Shown piece after piece: positions 4,974 to 7,390 of a DNA stretch of 7,390 bases (the stretch's first letter is position 1; each line of letters begins with the position of its first letter). The position numbers and the translations under genes are program-made. The DNA lies in contig JAATVS010000021.1 in the NCBI GenBank assembly GCA_014523695.1, positions 1 through 7,390 on the forward strand, read 5' to 3'. Origin of the DNA: Nitrososphaerales archaeon TH5895 (GTDB lineage Archaea > Thermoproteota > Nitrososphaeria > Nitrososphaerales > Nitrososphaeraceae). The notes beneath the pieces are model-generated. The model searched no databases. It had not been told where the DNA came from and saw only the letters and a list, made by a program, of their open reading frames with translations.

Positions 4974-5026
4974 GAGGGAAAAAGTATAAGTAAGACTTTC
5001 TATTCAAAAGATATAGAGAAAAGTTT

Positions 5027-5575
5027 ATGGGTAATAAAATGAATTTTGCATGTAACGCATGTGGTATGGCGTCAGGAAGGAGAGAAAGCGTCCAACATCA
5101 TATAAATAATCCAAAGAAACATAATGGTAACGCACGTGTTATCTCATTCGTAGAGTATCTCGCTGGTCTGGCGGCTGGAGCGTATTACATAGTTTCTAAT
5201 CCGTTGAGGACAAGACCTCCTTATGATGTTCGAAATCCTGAAGACCAACAAACGAAAGGATCGTTTTTTGATAGGATTCAGGAGAAAGTCGAAGAGAAAA
5301 TGATAGACAGGATTGCCGAAAAAGCGGCAAATCAAACAATGTCATCATCGCCTTTTTTATCCATCCCGAATAATTCTTATCCAATTCGCCAGCAGCCTTT
5401 TAGCTATCCTGGAGAAGATATCTTCGGTATAGGTGGTTATGTCTGTCCAAATTGTTGTTTCATAAAACCTATTATTTTCCCATACAAAATTGTGTCCAAT
5501 GGTCCTCCTACTCAATCACAGGTTTATCCAATGCGGATATGCTACGGCAACCGAGTCTCCTCAAGAACGGATTGA
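5027..5575 (+). CDS. zinc-finger protein, N-terminal part of a frameshifted gene
   Basis: ATG 5027 (alternative ATG 5039) opens MGNKMNFACNACGMASGRRE. Cys9-x2-Cys12 with His24/25 and His32 forms a C2H2-like finger (H-x7-H spacing), a putative nucleic-acid or protein-binding module. A hydrophobic stretch EYLAGLAAGAYYIV (about residues 43-56), a charged coil DRIQEKVEEKMIDRIAEKAA and a Ser/Pro-rich linker follow. Then comes a second knuckle, VCPNCCF, at about residues 138-144. After GPPTQSQV the frame departs from the likely original and stops at 5575; the true continuation lies one frame over (see the next entry). The finger plus a possible membrane-contacting segment plus a second zinc site is unusual, and no family name is recognised. 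Upstream are a TATA box and a small dyad. Confidence 0.6.
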   Translation: MGNKMNFACNACGMASGRRESVQHHINNPKKHNGNARVISFVEYLAGLAAGAYYIVSNPLRTRPPYDVRNPEDQQTKGSFFDRIQEKVEEKMIDRIAEKAANQTMSSSPFLSIPNNSYPIRQQPFSYPGEDIFGIGGYVCPNCCFIKPIIFPYKIVSNGPPTQSQVYPMRICYGNRVSSRTD

Positions 5576-6124
5576 ATATTTGAACTACAACGAAAACAAT
5601 GGTTTTCCGACAGTATTTCAGACCTGGGTTAGGAAAATCTGGTCCAATGGAAAGAAAATGAAATTGATTTCACTTCAGATCCAAGGGTCGGTAGGATCAA
5701 GTTGCGAACAAGATCGCTTTAAAGATAGTGCGAATTATGATCACAATGATAAGGAAATCCACAATTTTCAAATCGGAAAAATACGCTAAAGGTAACAGTC
5801 GAACAAGATGGCCCATCTACAGTCAAAAAATCGATCATCCTTGATTATGATGATTCTAATATGACCCAAATGGCTGCAGTTCTGACCATAAGCAGTCATC
5901 CGTCTATTCGATCCAGTGTCTCAAATGCTTCGATATTGAATGCCATAGAAACATCAGAGCAATTAATTACTTCGGAAGGCGAGCTACTTTCTTATCTTAG
6001 TTATACTCGATTTAAGACGTTTGGTTTTTTCAGTATAAAGAATGAATCCTATTTAGTGATGCTTATCCCAGAAGAATATTCTTTAAGCAGAAGTTATAGT
6101 TGTCAATTAATTAGTACCTCATAA
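5524..6124 (+). pseudogene. C-terminal two thirds of the zinc-finger protein, in two frames
   Basis: From about 5524 the likely continuation is in another frame: IQCGYATATESPQERIEYLN, then FPTVFQTWVRKIWSNGKKMK and LISLQIQGSVGS. The CG here could complete the zinc ribbon begun by CPNC. This frame ends at TAA 5787-5789, but at A5 (5777-5781) one extra A would join it to the original frame, reading IGKNTLKVTVEQDGPSTVKK, then DYDDSNMTQMAAVLTISSHP and ending SYSCQLISTS at TAA 6122-6124. The outer segments share one frame and the middle one differs, so two opposite single-base changes separate them. The whole would be about 365 residues. The C-terminal region looks like a mixed alpha/beta domain that I cannot name. 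Sequencing error at A5 is a real alternative. Confidence 0.6.
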
Positions 6125-6182
6125 TTAAAATGATACGGAGCCCTGGTCAATAGCATCAGGTAATCAGTAATGGATTATTTTC

Positions 6183-6581
6183 TTGTCACATCAAATCGGT
6201 AGGCTCGATTACGTATTGAATAATGCTGGTATAGCGGAAACGATGGCACCATTAGTGGAACAGACATCAAAAGTTTTCAATCAAATCATGAACGCAAATG
6301 TAAGAGGTGTATGGTTGTGTATGAAATATGAGATTCCGCAGATGAAAAGAAACGGAGGTGGAACAATAGTAAATATGTCTTCTGCGTTAGGCGTAAGCGG
6401 ATCTCCACAACTGCTAATTTATAGCGCGAGCAAACATGCTGTGCTTGGACTGACCAAATCAGCTGCACTAGAATATGCTGAATCTGGAATCAGAATAAGC
6501 GCTATTGCTCCTGGTATAGTGGAAACTGACATGTCTAAACGCGATGTTTCTAATTTTTTACGATTTCATCAATTAGATTGA
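6183..6581 (+). pseudogene. short-chain dehydrogenase core, truncated at both ends
   Basis: The frame is open from 6171 (after TAA 6168-6170); TTG 6183 is the only early start. The fragment carries the classical SDR landmarks: GRLDYVLNNAGIAE (NNAG), NANVRGVWLCMKYE, GGGTIVNMSSALG (catalytic Ser), IYSASKHAVLGLTKSAALEY (YxxxK) and RISAIAPGIVETDMSKR. The N-terminal TGxxxGIG cofactor loop (about 80 residues) is missing, and the C-terminal 50-60 residues end abruptly after MSKRDV near 6545. From there the frame runs antisense through the end of the receiver gene (NFLRFHQLD) to TGA 6579-6581. Such a fragment cannot bind NAD(P) and is presumably inactive. The preserved part has no internal stops, suggesting recent rearrangement. 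Confidence 0.8.
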
Positions 6582-6912
6582 TTAAGCATTCTGTATCGAC
6601 CGGTTTTAGTATGTATTTTGATATGTAACTACCACTTACTAATTCTTTAATGACTACATCATCTATATTGTACGCTGAAATGAGAATTATTTTGGTTTCG
6701 CTGCATTCGTTTATTTTGCGAGCAACAGAATCACCCCTCATGTCACTCAGTTTATAATCTAATAGTATGAGATGTATCTTATTGCCCCGGCTTATTTCTT
6801 TGACATACTTCTCAATACACTCTTCACCCGAATCTACCGAGATTATATTAAATTCTGACTTGAGCATTTGCTCAAATGATAAAAGCACATCTGGTTCATC
6901 TTCACATATCAT
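6550..6912 (-). CDS. stand-alone receiver (response regulator) domain, 120 aa
   Basis: On the minus strand ATG 6912 gives MICEDEPDVLLSFEQMLK: the acidic pocket (E4/D5), phosphoacceptor D52 in LILLDYKLSDMRGD, S79 in IILISAY and K103-P104 in YILKPVD are all present, and the gene ends NLIDEIVKN at TAG 6550-6552. It contains a complete CheY-like fold and no output domain, so it would act through protein contacts after phosphorylation by a histidine kinase not seen here. The start is unclear: the first strand should begin before ATG (KRTIMICEDEP is open), and the frame stays open upstream to a TAG just before NAKSCEEWGG near 7010. A G7 run at 6986-6992 sits in that extension; with one more G, a GTG at 7001 would start MKSGGG and give about 30 extra residues. 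Its 3' end abuts the cut SDR gene. Confidence 0.82.
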   Translation of the reverse strand: MICEDEPDVLLSFEQMLKSEFNIISVDSGEECIEKYVKEISRGNKIHLILLDYKLSDMRGDSVARKINECSETKIILISAYNIDDVVIKELVSGSYISKYILKPVDTECLINLIDEIVKN

Positions 6913-7057
6913 TATTGTTCTCTTTTCTATTGCACACTTATTATGATCATATACTAATTTTTGAATATTATCCGTCTCGTCTACTCCCCCCCACTCTTCA
7001 CAGCTTTTCGCGTTCTATACTCTATTTGTGGACTCACAGTTATATATGATTCTATAT

Positions 7058-7156
7058 ATGGTCTCACATAATTCAAATATTATAGTTGTTAACGCAGATG
7101 AGTATCACGTAGAAATGGTGAGTGCATTTAATACTAGATGCAATACAGTCATATAA
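7058..7156 (+). CDS. possible receiver-like mini-ORF (32 aa)
   Basis: ATG 7058 reads MVSHNSNIIVVNADEYHVEM, then VSAFNTRCNTVI, to TAA 7154-7156. NIIVVNADEYHVEMVSAF resembles the first strand and helix of a receiver domain (ILVVDDExD...L..F) with the first acidic residue replaced by Asn. It lies head-to-head with the intact receiver gene and could be a fragment of a second one, or chance. No promoter at the proper distance. Confidence 0.25.
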   Translation: MVSHNSNIIVVNADEYHVEMVSAFNTRCNTVI

Positions 7157-7330
7157 TGCACGAAAAATTCAAAAATTTATAAGATAAAGTCTACAGAGTT
7201 GTGACATTTCCAAAATCTTTAGAGATAAGTTGCTAAATAGCTTGTTGGATGTTTAATATACGGCTGGGTCAGCAGCGACAGACTGAAATACAAATACTAA
7301 TATATTAATTCTCTTTATGGTAATAGTTTT
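7157..7330. other. stretch without a gene; one orphan TATA-like element
   Basis: AAAATTTATAAG at 7172-7183 looks like a BRE/TATA element, but only an 11-codon frame (GTG 7201) follows. A short non-coding transcript is possible but not supported by a visible structure. Nothing else is recognisable before the promoter at 7331. Confidence 0.25.
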
Positions 7331-7337
7331 TTATATG
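7331..7337 (+). promoter_or_regulatory. TATA box of the gene entering at 7358
   Basis: TTATATG follows a T-run and is centred 24-25 bases upstream of ATG 7358, the spacing expected for a leaderless archaeal transcript beginning at the start codon. Confidence 0.55.
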
Positions 7338-7357
7338 TGGTTCATAATATTATAGTT

Positions 7358-7390
7358 ATGTCAAATCATCCTGTACCTGATAAGAAAACA
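7358..7390 (+). CDS. start of a gene leaving the window (11 codons)
   Basis: ATG 7358 opens MSNHPVPDKKT and is still open at the window edge. A well-placed TATA box and the absence of any leader support it as a genuine start. Too little is visible to name a product. Confidence 0.5.
   Translation, partial: MSNHPVPDKKT

Noticed and set aside
4792..5007. 71-codon hydrophobic minus-strand ORF
   Set aside because: It overlaps the TATA box and dyad of the zinc-finger gene, has no promoter or ribosome site of its own, and its hydrophobicity can follow from AT-rich sequence.
5144..5384. Two overlapping minus-strand ORFs
   Set aside because: Both are antisense to the zinc-finger gene in its conserved-looking coiled region.
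5524..5789. Programmed ribosomal frameshifting in the zinc-finger gene
   Set aside because: No classic slippery heptamer with a downstream structure is visible at either shift, and the two shifts are in opposite directions, so mutation or sequencing error is simpler.
6286..6468. 60-codon minus-strand ORF
   Set aside because: Antisense to the SDR core, which has unmistakable motifs.
7258..7300. C/D-box or other small RNA
   Set aside because: A GCTG/CAGC mini-hairpin and a CTGA occur, but no matching C box or flanking stem is present.
1..7390. tRNA or rRNA genes, insertion-sequence ends
   Set aside because: I found no T-arm-like GGTTCRAAT motif in a cloverleaf context, no rRNA-like sequence, and no transposase or paired terminal inverted repeats.

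Overview
The window is AT-rich and reads as archaeal, most likely an ammonia-oxidising thaumarchaeon (Nitrososphaera/Nitrosocosmicus-like). Supporting signs are TATA boxes about 25-31 bases upstream of start codons with almost no leader (starts at 289, 3871 and 7358), several TTG starts, very small cysteine-pair zinc proteins, and protein types I associate with that group (PepSY exported proteins, COG3224-type membrane proteins, stand-alone receiver domains). The lineage is inference from memory of protein families, not from a search.

Layout. 1-220: the C-terminal membrane end of a COG3224-like protein. 289-567: a methyltransferase ruined by in-frame stops but still behind a good promoter. 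653-1216: two small conserved proteins of unknown function, closely spaced. 1217-1700: no clear gene, but a possible small minus-strand gene, an inverted repeat and a 14-bp palindrome. 1705-1990: two overlapping tiny zinc-ribbon genes. 2028-2544: a short remnant, then a small exported cysteine-containing protein. 2545-3300: mostly debris, with a 19-bp unit repeated exactly three times inside a broken minus-strand ORF and a helix-turn-helix-like fragment. 3316-3871 (minus): an exported PepSY-like protein carrying two frameshifts. 3915-4741: an NmrA-type oxidoreductase lacking its N-terminal half, then an antibiotic-biosynthesis-monooxygenase-type protein frameshifted in a C7 run near its end. 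5027-6124: one zinc-finger protein split over two frames by two opposite frameshifts. 6183-6581: a short-chain dehydrogenase core cut at both ends. 6550-6912 (minus): a stand-alone receiver domain. 7058-7390: a possible receiver fragment and the leaderless start of a gene that leaves the window.

The dominant theme is decay and rearrangement: at least six recognisable genes are truncated, frameshifted or stopped. Redox enzymes (two SDR-type, one ABM, one COG3224) recur as fragments, which suggests an accessory region where paralogues are recombined and lost. Several single-base shifts sit in homopolymers (C7, G7, A5), so sequencing error or phase variation must be separated from true decay. 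The most intact unexplained items are the overlapping zinc-ribbon pair (1705-1990), the 653/884 pair, and the 19-bp array whose copy number decides a reading frame.
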